Positions 24,464-32,666 of a stretch of DNA of 40,264 bases are shown here, piece by piece. Positions within the stretch are counted from its first letter, which is position 1. Every line of letters begins with the position of its first letter. Below the pieces are notes generated by a model. That model was not told the origin of the DNA. It did not search any database and saw only the letters and a program-made list of their open reading frames with translations. A program made the position numbers and the translations under genes. Source of the DNA: an uncultured Eggerthella sp. (GTDB lineage: Bacteria > Actinomycetota > Coriobacteriia > Coriobacteriales > Eggerthellaceae); contig CAJKUH010000020.1 in assembly GCA_905203045.1 (NCBI GenBank), positions 1-40,264 of the forward strand, read 5' to 3'.

Positions 24464-25078
24464 ATGGAAAAGACCACCACCTTTATGCGCCGGGGAATCC
24501 TTGCGGGCCTCGCTGCGGTATGCGCGTGCATGCTGAGTTTCGTCCTCACTGCGTGCGGTCCGTCCGACGAAGACCAGGCCAAGGAAGCGCTCGATGCGCA
24601 GCTTGGCCAGCTGGTGAACCCGTCCGACGACACCATCAGCAAGCTTTCCGACGAAGCGGGCATGGCGGGCGGCAACAGCTTCACCACCCTGAATCTGGAC
24701 AGCACCGCCTTCGTGAAGTCGTGGCTGAACGGCTTTTCCTACGAGCTGGGCGATGTGAAGGTCGACGGCAACACGGCAACCGTCAATGCCTCGATCACCT
24801 GCAAGCAGCTGTACGTGATCATGACCGGCTGGAGCGATTCGTTCGAGAGCGACGCCCTGAACCAGCAGTTCTCTTCCATCGACGAGGTGTACACCTATGC
24901 GGGCAAGACCTTCATGGACGCCGTTGACGGAGCCGATCCGGTTACCACTCAGGTAACGTTCACGATGGAAAAGGACGGTGGCGGCTGGAAGTACGCTACC
25001 GACAACACCGACAACGATCAGGCTTTGGCCGAAGCCCTGCTTGGCGGTGGGGCCGATGCCTCGTTCTTCCAGAATTAA
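24464..25078 (+). CDS. Lipoprotein of unknown function
   Basis: A 204-residue secreted lipoprotein. The signal has a charged start (MEKTTTFMRRG), a hydrophobic core and a lipobox LTAC at residues 28-31, so Cys31 would be lipidated by Lgt. The mature part is acidic (GPSDEDQAKEALDAQLGQL) and then shows an alternating strand pattern typical of small NTF2-like or DUF-type extracytoplasmic domains (VKVDGNTATVNASITCKQL, VTFTMEKDGGGWKY). GAAAGGGG lies upstream. I do not recognise a named function. It ends before a strong terminator. Confidence 0.88.
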   Translation: MEKTTTFMRRGILAGLAAVCACMLSFVLTACGPSDEDQAKEALDAQLGQLVNPSDDTISKLSDEAGMAGGNSFTTLNLDSTAFVKSWLNGFSYELGDVKVDGNTATVNASITCKQLYVIMTGWSDSFESDALNQQFSSIDEVYTYAGKTFMDAVDGADPVTTQVTFTMEKDGGGWKYATDNTDNDQALAEALLGGGADASFFQN

Positions 25079-25108
25079 GGGCCAACTGTTTCAAGAATGA
25101 TACGATTT

Positions 25109-25148
25109 GTGCGCTAACCGGTTTCACCGCCGGTTGGCGCACTATTTT
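25109..25148 (+). terminator. Rho-independent terminator after the lipoprotein gene
   Basis: A 13-bp stem (GTGCGCTAACCGG with CCGGTTGGCGCAC, one G-U pair), 8-base loop, is followed by TATTTTT. Confidence 0.93.
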
Positions 25149-25219
25149 TATGGGCATGTGCTACCCTTTGTTGCACATTACAAGCATGCGTAACGCAGTT
25201 CGAAAGGAGCGCGGAGCAT

Positions 25220-26470
25220 ATGTCTTACGACTATCTCGCAGCAGAAGATCCCCAAATAGCAGACGCAATCGGGCAGGAGCTTTCCCGTCAGCGCTCAACC
25301 ATCGAGCTCATCGCATCAGAAAATATCGCTTCCCCTGCGGTAATGCAGGCTATGGGCACGGTGCTTACCAACAAATACGCTGAAGGCTATTCCGGTAAGC
25401 GCTATTACGGTGGCTGCGAAAAGGTCGACATCGTGGAAGACTTGGCCATCGAGCGCGCTTGCAAGCTGTTCAACTGCAAGTACGCAAACGTGCAGCCCCA
25501 TTCCGGCGCAAACGCCAACCTTGCCGCCTACCAGGCGCTCATCAACCTGGGCGACACGGTGTTGGGCCTTTCGCTCGACAACGGTGGTCACCTTACCCAT
25601 GGTTCCCCGGTTAACTTCTCGGGCAAGAACTACAACATCGTTTCCTACGGCGTGAACCCCGAAACCGAGCTCATCGACTATGACGAGATGGAACGTCTTG
25701 CCAAGGAACACAAGCCCAAGCTCATCGTGGGCGGTGCTTCTGCCTATCCTCGCATCATCGATTTCAAGCGCATGCGCGAAATCGCCGATGAAGTGGGCGC
25801 TTACCTCATGATCGACATGGCTCACATCGCCGGCCTTGTTGCCGCTGGCCTGCATCCCAGCCCGGTTCCCTATGCGCACGTAGTGACTTCCACCAGCCAC
25901 AAGACCCTGCGCGGTCCTCGCGGCGGCTTTATCCTCACCAATGACGAGGCCCTGGCCAAGAAGATCAATTCTGCCGTATTCCCCGGCACCCAGGGTGGCC
26001 CGCTGATGCATATCATCGCTGCAAAGGCGGTAGCTTTCGGCGAGGCTTTGAAGCCCGAGTTCAAGACCTACATCGAAAACGTGGTTAAGAACTGCGCATC
26101 CATGGGCGAAGGCATGGTTGAAGGCGGCCTGCGTCTGGTATCGGGCGGCACCGACAACCATCTGGTTCTCGTCGACCTCACGCCTGCCGACATCACCGGC
26201 AAGGATGCAGAGAAGCTGCTTGAAAGCGTTGGCCTCACGGTGAACAAGAACACTATTCCCAACGAAAAGCGCTCGCCCTTTGTAACCAGCGGCATCCGTG
26301 TAGGCACTGCTGCCGGCACCACGCGTGGCTTCGACGCTGAAGAGTTCCACCGCATCGGTCAGCTCATTGCTGCAACCGTGTTCAACGCCGAAGACGAAGC
26401 ACGCCTCGCCGAAATCAAGGAAGAGGTTGCCGGCCTTATTGCCAAGCATCCCCTTTATCCGGAGCTCTAG
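25220..26470 (+). CDS. glyA: Serine hydroxymethyltransferase
   Basis: A 416-residue PLP enzyme that converts serine and tetrahydrofolate to glycine and 5,10-methylene-THF, the one-carbon donor for thymidylate and purines. The PLP lysine lies in TSTSHKTLRGPRGG (Lys228), with Asp199 and His202 in MIDMAHIAGL. ELIASENIASPAVM, GYSGKRYYGGC and HSGANANLAAY are family motifs. GAAAGGAG lies about 9 bp before the ATG. It stands alone between terminators. Length and residues are standard. Confidence 0.98.
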   Translation: MSYDYLAAEDPQIADAIGQELSRQRSTIELIASENIASPAVMQAMGTVLTNKYAEGYSGKRYYGGCEKVDIVEDLAIERACKLFNCKYANVQPHSGANANLAAYQALINLGDTVLGLSLDNGGHLTHGSPVNFSGKNYNIVSYGVNPETELIDYDEMERLAKEHKPKLIVGGASAYPRIIDFKRMREIADEVGAYLMIDMAHIAGLVAAGLHPSPVPYAHVVTSTSHKTLRGPRGGFILTNDEALAKKINSAVFPGTQGGPLMHIIAAKAVAFGEALKPEFKTYIENVVKNCASMGEGMVEGGLRLVSGGTDNHLVLVDLTPADITGKDAEKLLESVGLTVNKNTIPNEKRSPFVTSGIRVGTAAGTTRGFDAEEFHRIGQLIAATVFNAEDEARLAEIKEEVAGLIAKHPLYPEL

Positions 26471-26487
26471 AGACGACCTGACGCTGC

Positions 26488-26587
26488 GCGGGATTCTGGC
26501 GGCACAGGGAAACCTCAAAGCCCAGGGCATGGCACGAAGGCCAATGCCCTGGGCTTTTCGCTTCCCCTGCACTCGCCAGAATCCCGC
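26488..26587 (+). terminator. Large nested hairpin ending glyA
   Basis: An inner 14-bp stem (AAAGCCCAGGGCAT, 26517-26530, with ATGCCCTGGGCTTT, 26544-26557, followed by TCGCTT) is a plausible terminator. It is enclosed by an outer perfect 14-bp stem, GCGGGATTCTGGCG (26488-26501) with CGCCAGAATCCCGC (26574-26587). CAGGGAA/TTCCCCTG form a third helix between them. The whole 100-nt structure is far longer than needed for termination. Confidence 0.75.
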
Positions 26588-26767
26588 TCGCTGATTTACT
26601 GGCGTATACCCGGACTTTGGGTGGTTTGATGTTGAGGACCAGTTGCACCTCTCTTCGCGTGAGTTTGCGGGCTTACGTAGTGAAGCGCGCTACGCTCGCG
26701 AAATGCCATGAACTTGGGTTGCTGGCGGGGCTTGCTGTGTTGCTTATGCATGCCCGGATTTCTTAAG
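26588..26767. other. Intergenic region between two hairpins, no gene found
   Basis: Between the glyA hairpin and a further terminator lie about 180 bp with no convincing open frame. A terminator downstream without an upstream gene could mean a small RNA, or leftover sequence from a lost gene. Confidence 0.4.
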
Positions 26768-26790
26768 AACGCCCCTTTTGGGGCGTTTCG
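26768..26790 (+). terminator. Terminator-like hairpin
   Basis: A perfect 8-bp stem (AACGCCCC with GGGGCGTT), loop TTTT, is followed by TCGTGTTT. It is not attached to any upstream gene seen here. Confidence 0.6.
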
Positions 26791-26812
26791 TGTTTGACGG
26801 CTCCGTTCAAGC

Positions 26813-26851
26813 GGCATTGCAAAGGGGGCCCTGGGAGTCCCTTGCAATGCC
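26813..26851 (+). repeat. Inverted repeat in the upp leader region
   Basis: GGCATTGCAAAGGG pairs with CCCTTGCAATGCC with one bulged A, enclosing a 12-base loop. It has no T-run. It lies about 95 bp before the upp start and may be regulatory. Confidence 0.5.
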
Positions 26852-26946
26852 GTGCGCGACAGAAGCCTGGGAATGCAATACACTGTAATGAAGCATGTTC
26901 ATGCGGCGGAAGGTGGGATTTCGCCGCTTATCTAAGGAGACGTCAT

Positions 26947-27618
26947 ATGGATTTCAAGGGCAACGAACGCGTCACGGTTGTCGATCATCCGCTTATCAAG
27001 CACAAGCTTTCCGTCATTCGTGACAAGAGCACCCCTGACGTGATCTTCCGCCAGTCGGTGCGTGAGCTTACGATGCTCGAGGCATACGAGGCAACCAAGC
27101 ACCTTGCCACGAAGCCGATTACCGTCGAAACGCCCATCGCCACCTGCGAATGCGAAACCATCACGGGCCTGGAGCCGGTAGTGGTTCCCATTTTGCGTGC
27201 GGGCCTTGGCATGCTCGACGGCATGCTCGACCTTATTCCCACGGCACCGGTGGCGCATTTGGGTATGTACCGTAACGAGGTAACGCACGAGCCCATCGAG
27301 TACTACGCGAAGATGCCCAGCTACATCGCTGAGCGCCAGGTCCTGCTGGTCGACCCGATGCTGGCAACGGGCGGGTCGCTGAAGGCCGCCATCGCCGCAT
27401 TGCGCAAGCGTGGCGTGAAAGACCTTATCGCTATGGTTTTGGTGGCATCTCCTGAAGGCGTTCAGGCTGTACTCGATGCCGATCCTGACGTGCGTCTGTT
27501 CACGTGCGCAATCGATGAGGGCATGAACGACGATGCCTACATCGTTCCCGGCCTGGGCGATGCGGGCGACCGCATCTTCCGCACCGAGGACACGCCGGTA
27601 GAAAGCGATATCGCCTAA
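26947..27618 (+). CDS. upp: Uracil phosphoribosyltransferase
   Basis: A 223-residue salvage enzyme making UMP from uracil and PRPP. The N-terminal HPLIKHKLSVIRDKSTP, VVPILRAGLGMLDGM, the PRPP loop LLVDPMLATGGSLKA and the uracil-binding IVPGLGDAGDRIF near the C-terminus are all present. The ATG at 26947 follows AAGGAGACGTCAT and is preferred to an upstream in-frame start at 26794, which would add 51 residues of hairpin sequence. The protein is slightly longer than the usual 208-210 residues owing to short extensions. The dCMP deaminase gene follows after 17 bp, forming a pyrimidine unit. Confidence 0.97.
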   Translation: MDFKGNERVTVVDHPLIKHKLSVIRDKSTPDVIFRQSVRELTMLEAYEATKHLATKPITVETPIATCECETITGLEPVVVPILRAGLGMLDGMLDLIPTAPVAHLGMYRNEVTHEPIEYYAKMPSYIAERQVLLVDPMLATGGSLKAAIAALRKRGVKDLIAMVLVASPEGVQAVLDADPDVRLFTCAIDEGMNDDAYIVPGLGDAGDRIFRTEDTPVESDIA

Positions 27619-27635
27619 CACGAAAGGGGAGTGCC

Positions 27636-28109
27636 ATGGTTTCGCATGAACGTCCTTCGTGGGACGAGTACTTCATGACCCTGGCCGATGAGGTCGCTTC
27701 GCGAACCACCTGCCTGCGTCGTGCCGTCGGTGCCATCATCGTGAAGGAGCGTCGCATCCTGGCAACGGGGTACAACGGCGTGCCAACAGGGCTACGACAC
27801 TGTGATGTCACAGGTTGCTTGCGTGAAAAGCTGGGCGTGCCTTCGGGTCAGCGCCACGAGATATGCCGCGGCCTGCATGCCGAGCAGAACGCTTTGCTGC
27901 AGGCGGCACGCTACGGCATCGACATCGAGGGCTCTTCCATCTACATCACCACGCAGCCCTGCGTGGTATGCGCGAAGATGCTTATCAATGCCGGCATCAG
28001 CGAGATCATCTACCGCAATCCCTATCCCGACGAGTTGGCGATGGAGCTTCTGGGCGAGTCGAACATCAAGATTCGCATCTTCGATGGACAAACTCGCAAA
28101 GATGGGTAA
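27636..28109 (+). CDS. Deoxycytidylate deaminase (ComEB-like)
   Basis: A 157-residue zinc deaminase likely converting dCMP to dUMP, the substrate of thymidylate synthase. The zinc motif is HAEQNAL (His81, Glu83) with PCVVC (Cys109, Cys112). The insert CDVTGCLREKLGVPSGQRHEIC, with extra Cys/His, is typical of dCMP rather than cytidine deaminases. GAAAGGGGAG precedes the ATG. It lies 17 bp after upp, so both belong to one pyrimidine-salvage operon. Regulation by dCTP/dTTP is known for the family but not visible here. Confidence 0.94.
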   Translation: MVSHERPSWDEYFMTLADEVASRTTCLRRAVGAIIVKERRILATGYNGVPTGLRHCDVTGCLREKLGVPSGQRHEICRGLHAEQNALLQAARYGIDIEGSSIYITTQPCVVCAKMLINAGISEIIYRNPYPDELAMELLGESNIKIRIFDGQTRKDG

Positions 28110-28393
28110 GTCGTTTTCCACAGATGTGGATGTTTGCTTTTTAGAACGTGTTTAAGAAGTTTGAAACAGGCAAAATTACGGGACAAAAACAAAACATTGC
28201 CCGTCAGCTTGCCGATAAATGGTTTCTAATAACGCGTTACTACGGTATTGTGTTCATCTGGGTTTGAGAGTAAGCACCACTCGCCCAAATTTATTGCACG
28301 TTATCGGAAACACTGGTAGGAACCATATGCTGGCGTTTATGCTGCATGTGGTCGAAATTGGGCTTAGGCCCGAACCTGGAAGAAAGGAAAGAT
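28110..28393. other. Intergenic region upstream of the ATP synthase operon
   Basis: This AT-richer stretch should hold the end of the upp unit and the atp promoter. TCCACAGATGTGGA (28117-28130) is a short perfect palindrome followed by TGTTTGCTTTTT, which may be a weak terminator. No single -35/-10 pair is convincing. Open frames here (for example 28219-28614) overlap atpI out of frame and lack family features. Confidence 0.45.
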
Positions 28394-28687
28394 TTGATCG
28401 TCCCCGTACTGGCAGGAATCGCAGCAGGCATCATCGGGTTTCTCCCGCTGTTCATCTCTTTGCGCCTTGCCCGTCGCTCGACGAATCTTTCTGCCATGAG
28501 CGCCGGTCTCTACGGTTTGGCGGGCACCTTCGTCTCGCTCATCGTGGTTGCCGTGTGCCTTATCGTGTGCGCCTTGAACGCGCGCGATGTGGTTCTTCCC
28601 TTTGGTGTGGCTGAGATCGTGGCGCTTATCGTGTCCACGTCTGCATATGTCGTTTATAAAAACGTCCTTGCTAAGCGCAAGAAATAA
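28394..28687 (+). CDS. atpI: ATP synthase subunit I-like membrane protein
   Basis: A 97-residue protein with three or four hydrophobic segments (IVPVLAGIAAGIIGFLPLFI, LAGTFVSLIVVAVCLIVCAL, VAEIVALIVSTSAYVVY) and a basic end (LAKRKK). First-gene position in an atp operon and this topology match AtpI-type proteins, which help c-ring assembly; sequence identity within the group is low. I chose the TTG at 28394 because GAAAGGAAAG ends 2-3 bp upstream in a purine-rich stretch; an in-frame ATG at 28346 is possible. It is followed by atpB after 28 bp. Confidence 0.78.
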   Translation: MIVPVLAGIAAGIIGFLPLFISLRLARRSTNLSAMSAGLYGLAGTFVSLIVVAVCLIVCALNARDVVLPFGVAEIVALIVSTSAYVVYKNVLAKRKK

Positions 28688-28715
28688 GTAAGTAACGGAA
28701 AGGTAAGGAATCCTG

Positions 28716-29504
28716 ATGGGTGAAGCTCTTTCACAGTTCGTCGAGGAGGCACAGCATCTCTCGTCTCAGTTCGACTCGACGACGGTCTTTTCCATTGCGG
28801 GTTGGCACGTATCCCAGTACGTCCTGTACATGCTGGTTGCGCTGGTCCTGGTAGCCGCACTGGTGCTCATCGCCGGACGCAAGCTCACGCTTGTTCCTCA
28901 CGGCAAGTTCGCGCACATCTTCGAGTTCGGCTACAACTTCATCTCTGAGAGCGTTGGCGCCGACGTTATCGGCGAAGGCTTCAAGAAGCACGTTCCCTTC
29001 CTGGCTACGCTGTTCTTCTTCATCCTTACCGCCAATGTTATCGGCCTTATCCCGGGTGCGAAGGCTGCCATGGGCACCATCTCCATCACCTGGGCGCTGG
29101 CTGCCATTTCCTTCATCTACTTCAACTTCTACGGTTTGAAGGAACTGGGCTTCTTCCACTACTTCAAGTCGCTGTGCCCTTCGGGCGTACCGGCTCCCAT
29201 CGCTCCGATCATCTGGTTCCTGGAGTTCTTCTCCATGGTCATCCGTGTTCTGACGCTTGCTGTTCGACTTTACGGCAATATGCTCGCAGGCCACATGGTT
29301 CTGGCTGTATTCTCGCTGGCAACCACCGTGTTCCTGCAGACCGCGATCTTCCAGATGGACATCGTTGCAGGTATCCCCGCAATCGCATGGTTCTTCTTGC
29401 TGTTCTTCATGTATGCGCTTGAAACGCTGGTTGCTTTCTTGCAGGCATACGTATTCACCATTCTGTCTTCTTCCTACATCGGTATGGCTATCCATCCTCA
29501 CTGA
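28716..29504 (+). CDS. atpB: F0F1 ATP synthase subunit A
   Basis: A 262-residue membrane subunit that forms the proton half-channels beside the c-ring. The essential arginine lies in LAVRLYGNMLAGH (Arg184). Five or six membrane helices are visible, with LATLFFFILTANVIGLIPG the typical second-helix region. AAAGGTAAGG lies upstream of the ATG. It is first after atpI in the full operon B-E-F-H-A-G-D-C. Confidence 0.97.
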   Translation: MGEALSQFVEEAQHLSSQFDSTTVFSIAGWHVSQYVLYMLVALVLVAALVLIAGRKLTLVPHGKFAHIFEFGYNFISESVGADVIGEGFKKHVPFLATLFFFILTANVIGLIPGAKAAMGTISITWALAAISFIYFNFYGLKELGFFHYFKSLCPSGVPAPIAPIIWFLEFFSMVIRVLTLAVRLYGNMLAGHMVLAVFSLATTVFLQTAIFQMDIVAGIPAIAWFFLLFFMYALETLVAFLQAYVFTILSSSYIGMAIHPH

Positions 29505-29527
29505 TGCGTTGAAGCAGTCTTTGGCCC

Positions 29528-29562
29528 GCGCCCGCAAGGGCGCTGGCGGCATGTTTGCCGCC
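29528..29562 (+). repeat. Two adjacent hairpins between atpB and atpE
   Basis: GCGCCC-GCAA-GGGCGC (a stem closed by a GNRA-type tetraloop) is followed one base later by GGCGGCA-TGTT-TGCCGCC. No T-run follows, so an mRNA stability or processing role is more likely than termination. A third stem, GGACAAG/CTTGTCC (29618-29640), lies before the atpE Shine-Dalgarno. Confidence 0.6.
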
Positions 29563-29657
29563 GCATGATTTTGGTACTACAGCTGGTACAAGAAAAAAAC
29601 AGCTGAATTGGTAATAGGGACAAGGGAAAGGCTCTTGTCCAACTAAAGGAGGTAATC

Positions 29658-29876
29658 GTGGAACTCACTCTCGCAATCGCTGCGTTGAAGGTCGTTGGCT
29701 ATGGCCTCGCAGCAATCGGCCCTGGCATCGGTATCGGCGTTGCTACCTACGGCCTGTGCGTGTCTGCTGCTCGTCAGCCCGAAATGAAGGGTCAGCTCAT
29801 GGGCTACTTCTTCATCGGCGCTGCAATGTCTGAGGCACTTGCACTGCTCGGCCTGGTTCTTTTCTTCATCGGCTAG
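29658..29876 (+). CDS. atpE: F0F1 ATP synthase subunit C
   Basis: A 72-residue hairpin of two membrane helices joined by the polar loop ARQPEMKG. The ion-carrying carboxylate is Glu59 in AMSEALALLGL. The sodium signature (Gln in helix 1, Ser after the Glu) is absent: helix 1 has GPGIGIGVATYG and Glu59 is followed by Ala. Proton coupling is therefore expected. The start is GTG at 29658 with a perfect AAAGGAGGT 5 bp upstream, consistent with the high expression this subunit needs. It lies 153 bp after atpB, the largest gap in the operon. Confidence 0.96.
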   Translation: MELTLAIAALKVVGYGLAAIGPGIGIGVATYGLCVSAARQPEMKGQLMGYFFIGAAMSEALALLGLVLFFIG

Positions 29877-29934
29877 AACTTCGCGAAGTAAGTAACTAAC
29901 GAAGAAACCGAAAGAAGAGAAGGAGGCACGCGAA

Positions 29935-30531
29935 TTGAACGCACACGTACGTAACTGCGCAAGTGGCATGATCGCCTTTGCGGCTGCTTCTGCGGCATTC
30001 CCGGTATGCGCGTTCGCTGACGAAGGGGCAGGAATCAATGCAATTCTTCCTCAGATGGAAGAATTCATCCCCATGCTCGTAGCCTTCATCATCTTGTGGA
30101 TCGTTCTTGCCAAGTTTGGTTGGCCTCTGTTCGAGGGCATGCTGAACAAGCGCGAGGAAACGATCAAGAACTCTTTGGAGAAGTCTGAAGAGGCACGACA
30201 GGAAAGCGAACGTCTGCTGGCTGAGTATCGTGAGCAGCTCGAGGGTGCTAAGACCCAGGCTCAGCAGATCCTCAACAATGCCAAGCTCTCCGGCGATGCT
30301 CTTGAAAAGGAAATCACCGCCAAGGCTCAGGCAGAGGCAGATGCCATTGTCGACAAGGCTCGTGCGCAAATCGAGCAGGAGAAGGAAAACGCCATCAAGG
30401 AGCTTCAGGCTTCCATGGCAGATACTTCTATTGCCGTTGCATCTCGCCTGATCGGTGAGGACTTCAGCGACGACGAGCATCGTAAGCTCATCGAGCGCTA
30501 CGTGAAAGAGGCAGGTAGTCTAAATGGCTAA
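29935..30531 (+). CDS. atpF: F0F1 ATP synthase subunit B
   Basis: A 198-residue peripheral-stalk subunit. Residues about 43-62 are the membrane anchor (FIPMLVAFIILWIVLAKFGW), followed by a long charged coiled coil and a C-terminal part that binds delta. Before the anchor are about 30 extra residues that read like a cleavable signal peptide, MIAFAAASAAFPVCAFADEG, with an AFA-D cleavage-like site. The TTG start at 29935 has AAGGAGG 8 bp upstream; an internal ATG at 29968 lacks a ribosome site. The gene overlaps atpH by 8 bp. Confidence 0.95.
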   Translation: MNAHVRNCASGMIAFAAASAAFPVCAFADEGAGINAILPQMEEFIPMLVAFIILWIVLAKFGWPLFEGMLNKREETIKNSLEKSEEARQESERLLAEYREQLEGAKTQAQQILNNAKLSGDALEKEITAKAQAEADAIVDKARAQIEQEKENAIKELQASMADTSIAVASRLIGEDFSDDEHRKLIERYVKEAGSLNG

Positions 30532-31096
30532 TCGTCTTGTCATCAATGAAACGATTGCAGCCTACGCCAACGCTGCCATCGATGGCGCTAATGCCACCGG
30601 CGGTCGTGACGCTGTCGTCGAGGTTCGCAACCAGATGCGCCAAGTCCTCGGGTTCATGGCAACCAACATCGATCTACGTCTCTCGTTGGATGACGAGGCT
30701 TACACTGCGGAACAGCGTCAGCAGCTTGCCCGCAACGTGTTCGATGGCTATAACCCTGTGGTCGTAGAGCTTCTTGAAGTCATGGCTTCCCGCATGGATG
30801 CAGCTCTGTTCCGCCGCGTTGTGGCTCAGTACGAAGAGCTCATCGTATCGAAGCTTAACTTCAACGTTGTTGATGTGACGACGGTTGTTGAACTTGATGA
30901 CAACCTGCGAACCGTAATTACCAATAAGGCCGAATCTGATCTGGGTCGCGAATGTGTTCTCGTAGAGCACATCGATCCATCTATCCAGGGCGGCATCATC
31001 ATGAGCACCAGCGGCCGTTATGTTGACGCGAGCGTACGCTCGCAGTTCGATAAGGCTCGCATCGCTCTTAAAAAGAAAGATGGAGGTGAATGCTAG
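30524..31096 (+). CDS. atpH: F0F1 ATP synthase subunit delta
   Basis: A 190-residue delta subunit linking the F1 head to the b stalk. The N-terminal helical domain (ETIAAYANAAIDGAN) and the C-terminal pattern LVEHIDPSIQGGIIMSTSGR, with VDASVRSQFDKARIAL, fit the family. The ATG overlaps the end of atpF, indicating translational coupling. The stop lies next to the atpA start. Confidence 0.94.
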   Translation: MANRLVINETIAAYANAAIDGANATGGRDAVVEVRNQMRQVLGFMATNIDLRLSLDDEAYTAEQRQQLARNVFDGYNPVVVELLEVMASRMDAALFRRVVAQYEELIVSKLNFNVVDVTTVVELDDNLRTVITNKAESDLGRECVLVEHIDPSIQGGIIMSTSGRYVDASVRSQFDKARIALKKKDGGEC

Positions 31097-32655
31097 TGAC
31101 TGAAATCACCGCACAGTCTATCGACGCCGCACTGCGCAAGCAGCTCGACGCCATCAACACCAGCGTTGAGTCTCGCGAGACCGGCACGGTTGTACAAATT
31201 GGCGACGGTATTGCGCGTATCGACGGCCTTAAGGGTGCGATGTCTGGCGAGCTTCTCGAGTTCGTCGCTTCCGATGGACGTATCGTTTCCGGTTTGGTGC
31301 AGAACCTCGAAGAAGAAGAGGTTGGCGCCGTACTCCTCGGTGACGTCACCGCAATCAAGGAAAACGACCAGGTCCGTACCACTGGCAAGATTCTGGAAGT
31401 TCCCGTGGGCAAGGCTATGCTCGGCCGCGTTGTTAACGTTCTGGGCCAGCCCATCGACGGCAAGGGTCCCATCGAGACCACTGCTACCCGCCCCGTAGAG
31501 TTCAAGGCTCCCGGCGTTCATGAGCGTCAGCCTGTTGAAGAGCCGATGCAGACCGGCATCCTCGCAGTTGACTCCATGATTCCGATTGGCCGCGGCCAGC
31601 GCGAACTCATCATTGGCGACCGCCAGACCGGCAAGACCTCTATTGCTGTTGATGCCATCATCAACCAAAAGGGCAAGGGCATGGTCTGCGTATACGTCGC
31701 AGTTGGCCAGAAGGCTTCCACCGTATCTGGCATCGTGGAAACCCTCGAGCGCTTCGGTGCTATGGACTACACCATCGTTGTAGCTGCTACGGCATCCGAT
31801 CCTGCTCCTTTGCAGTACATGGCTCCTATGGTTGGTGCTGCAATGGGCGAGTACTTCATGTACAACGGCGAAGACGGCAAGCCCGCTAACGCCGAAAATC
31901 CCGGCGGTCATGTACTCTGCGTTTACGACGACCTCACCAAGCAGGCTGTTGCTTACCGTCAGATGTCTTTGACCCTGCATCGTCCTCCCGGACGCGAAGC
32001 ATATCCTGGCGACATCTTCTACCTGCATTCTCGTCTGCTCGAGCGTGCATGTAAGCTGTCCGATGAGAACGGTGCTGGCTCTCTTACCGCACTGCCGATC
32101 ATCGAAACCCAGGCTGGCGACGTTGGTGCGTTCATTCCTACGAACGTTATCTCCATTACCGACGGTCAGATTTACCTCACCACCGACCTGTTCTATCAGG
32201 GTCAGCGCCCTGCTGTAAACGTAGGTATCTCCGTATCCCGCGTTGGCGGCTCCGCTCAGGTGAAGTCCATGAAGTCCGTTGCTGGTACCCTTCGCCTCGA
32301 CTTGGCTGCATATCGCGAGCTTGCTGCATTTACCCAGTTCGGTTCCGACCTGGACGCCGCAACTCAGCAGCAGCTTACCCGTGGTGCTGCAATGACCGAA
32401 CTGCTCAAGCAGGGTCGTTACTGCCCGATGTCCGTTGAGGACCAGGCAACTGCAATCTGGGCTGGTGCTCATGGTTACCTGGACGATGTACCGGTTAAGA
32501 GCATTGTTCGCTTCCGCGGCGAGATGCTTGATTACCTGCATCACTTCGGCAATGGCGTTATGGACAAGCTTGCTGAGGCAAAGAAGTTCACCGACGAAGT
32601 AGAGGCTGAACTGAATGCTGCCATCCCGGCATTCAAGGCTCAGTTCATCGCGTAA
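31096..32655 (+). CDS. atpA: F0F1 ATP synthase subunit alpha
   Basis: A roughly 519-residue non-catalytic nucleotide-binding subunit. The Walker A motif is GDRQTGKTS, the arginine finger region is VGISVSRVGGSAQVKSM, and the N-terminal beta barrel is VVQIGDGIARIDGLKGAMSG. Two starts are possible. I prefer GTG 31096 because GGAGGTGA ends 6 bp before it. ATG 31090 is in the same frame but abuts that Shine-Dalgarno and would add two residues. It follows atpH with overlap or a 1-bp junction. Confidence 0.97.
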   Translation: MTEITAQSIDAALRKQLDAINTSVESRETGTVVQIGDGIARIDGLKGAMSGELLEFVASDGRIVSGLVQNLEEEEVGAVLLGDVTAIKENDQVRTTGKILEVPVGKAMLGRVVNVLGQPIDGKGPIETTATRPVEFKAPGVHERQPVEEPMQTGILAVDSMIPIGRGQRELIIGDRQTGKTSIAVDAIINQKGKGMVCVYVAVGQKASTVSGIVETLERFGAMDYTIVVAATASDPAPLQYMAPMVGAAMGEYFMYNGEDGKPANAENPGGHVLCVYDDLTKQAVAYRQMSLTLHRPPGREAYPGDIFYLHSRLLERACKLSDENGAGSLTALPIIETQAGDVGAFIPTNVISITDGQIYLTTDLFYQGQRPAVNVGISVSRVGGSAQVKSMKSVAGTLRLDLAAYRELAAFTQFGSDLDAATQQQLTRGAAMTELLKQGRYCPMSVEDQATAIWAGAHGYLDDVPVKSIVRFRGEMLDYLHHFGNGVMDKLAEAKKFTDEVEAELNAAIPAFKAQFIA

Positions 32656-32666
32656 GGTAGGTCACT

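Noticed and set aside
26794..26946. N-terminal extension of upp
   Set aside because: The extension would translate a hairpin region, and a good AAGGAG precedes the ATG at 26947 that starts the conserved protein.
28219..28614. 131-codon frame overlapping atpI
   Set aside because: Arg/His-rich shadow of atpI in another frame; the atpI frame has the membrane segments and operon position expected.
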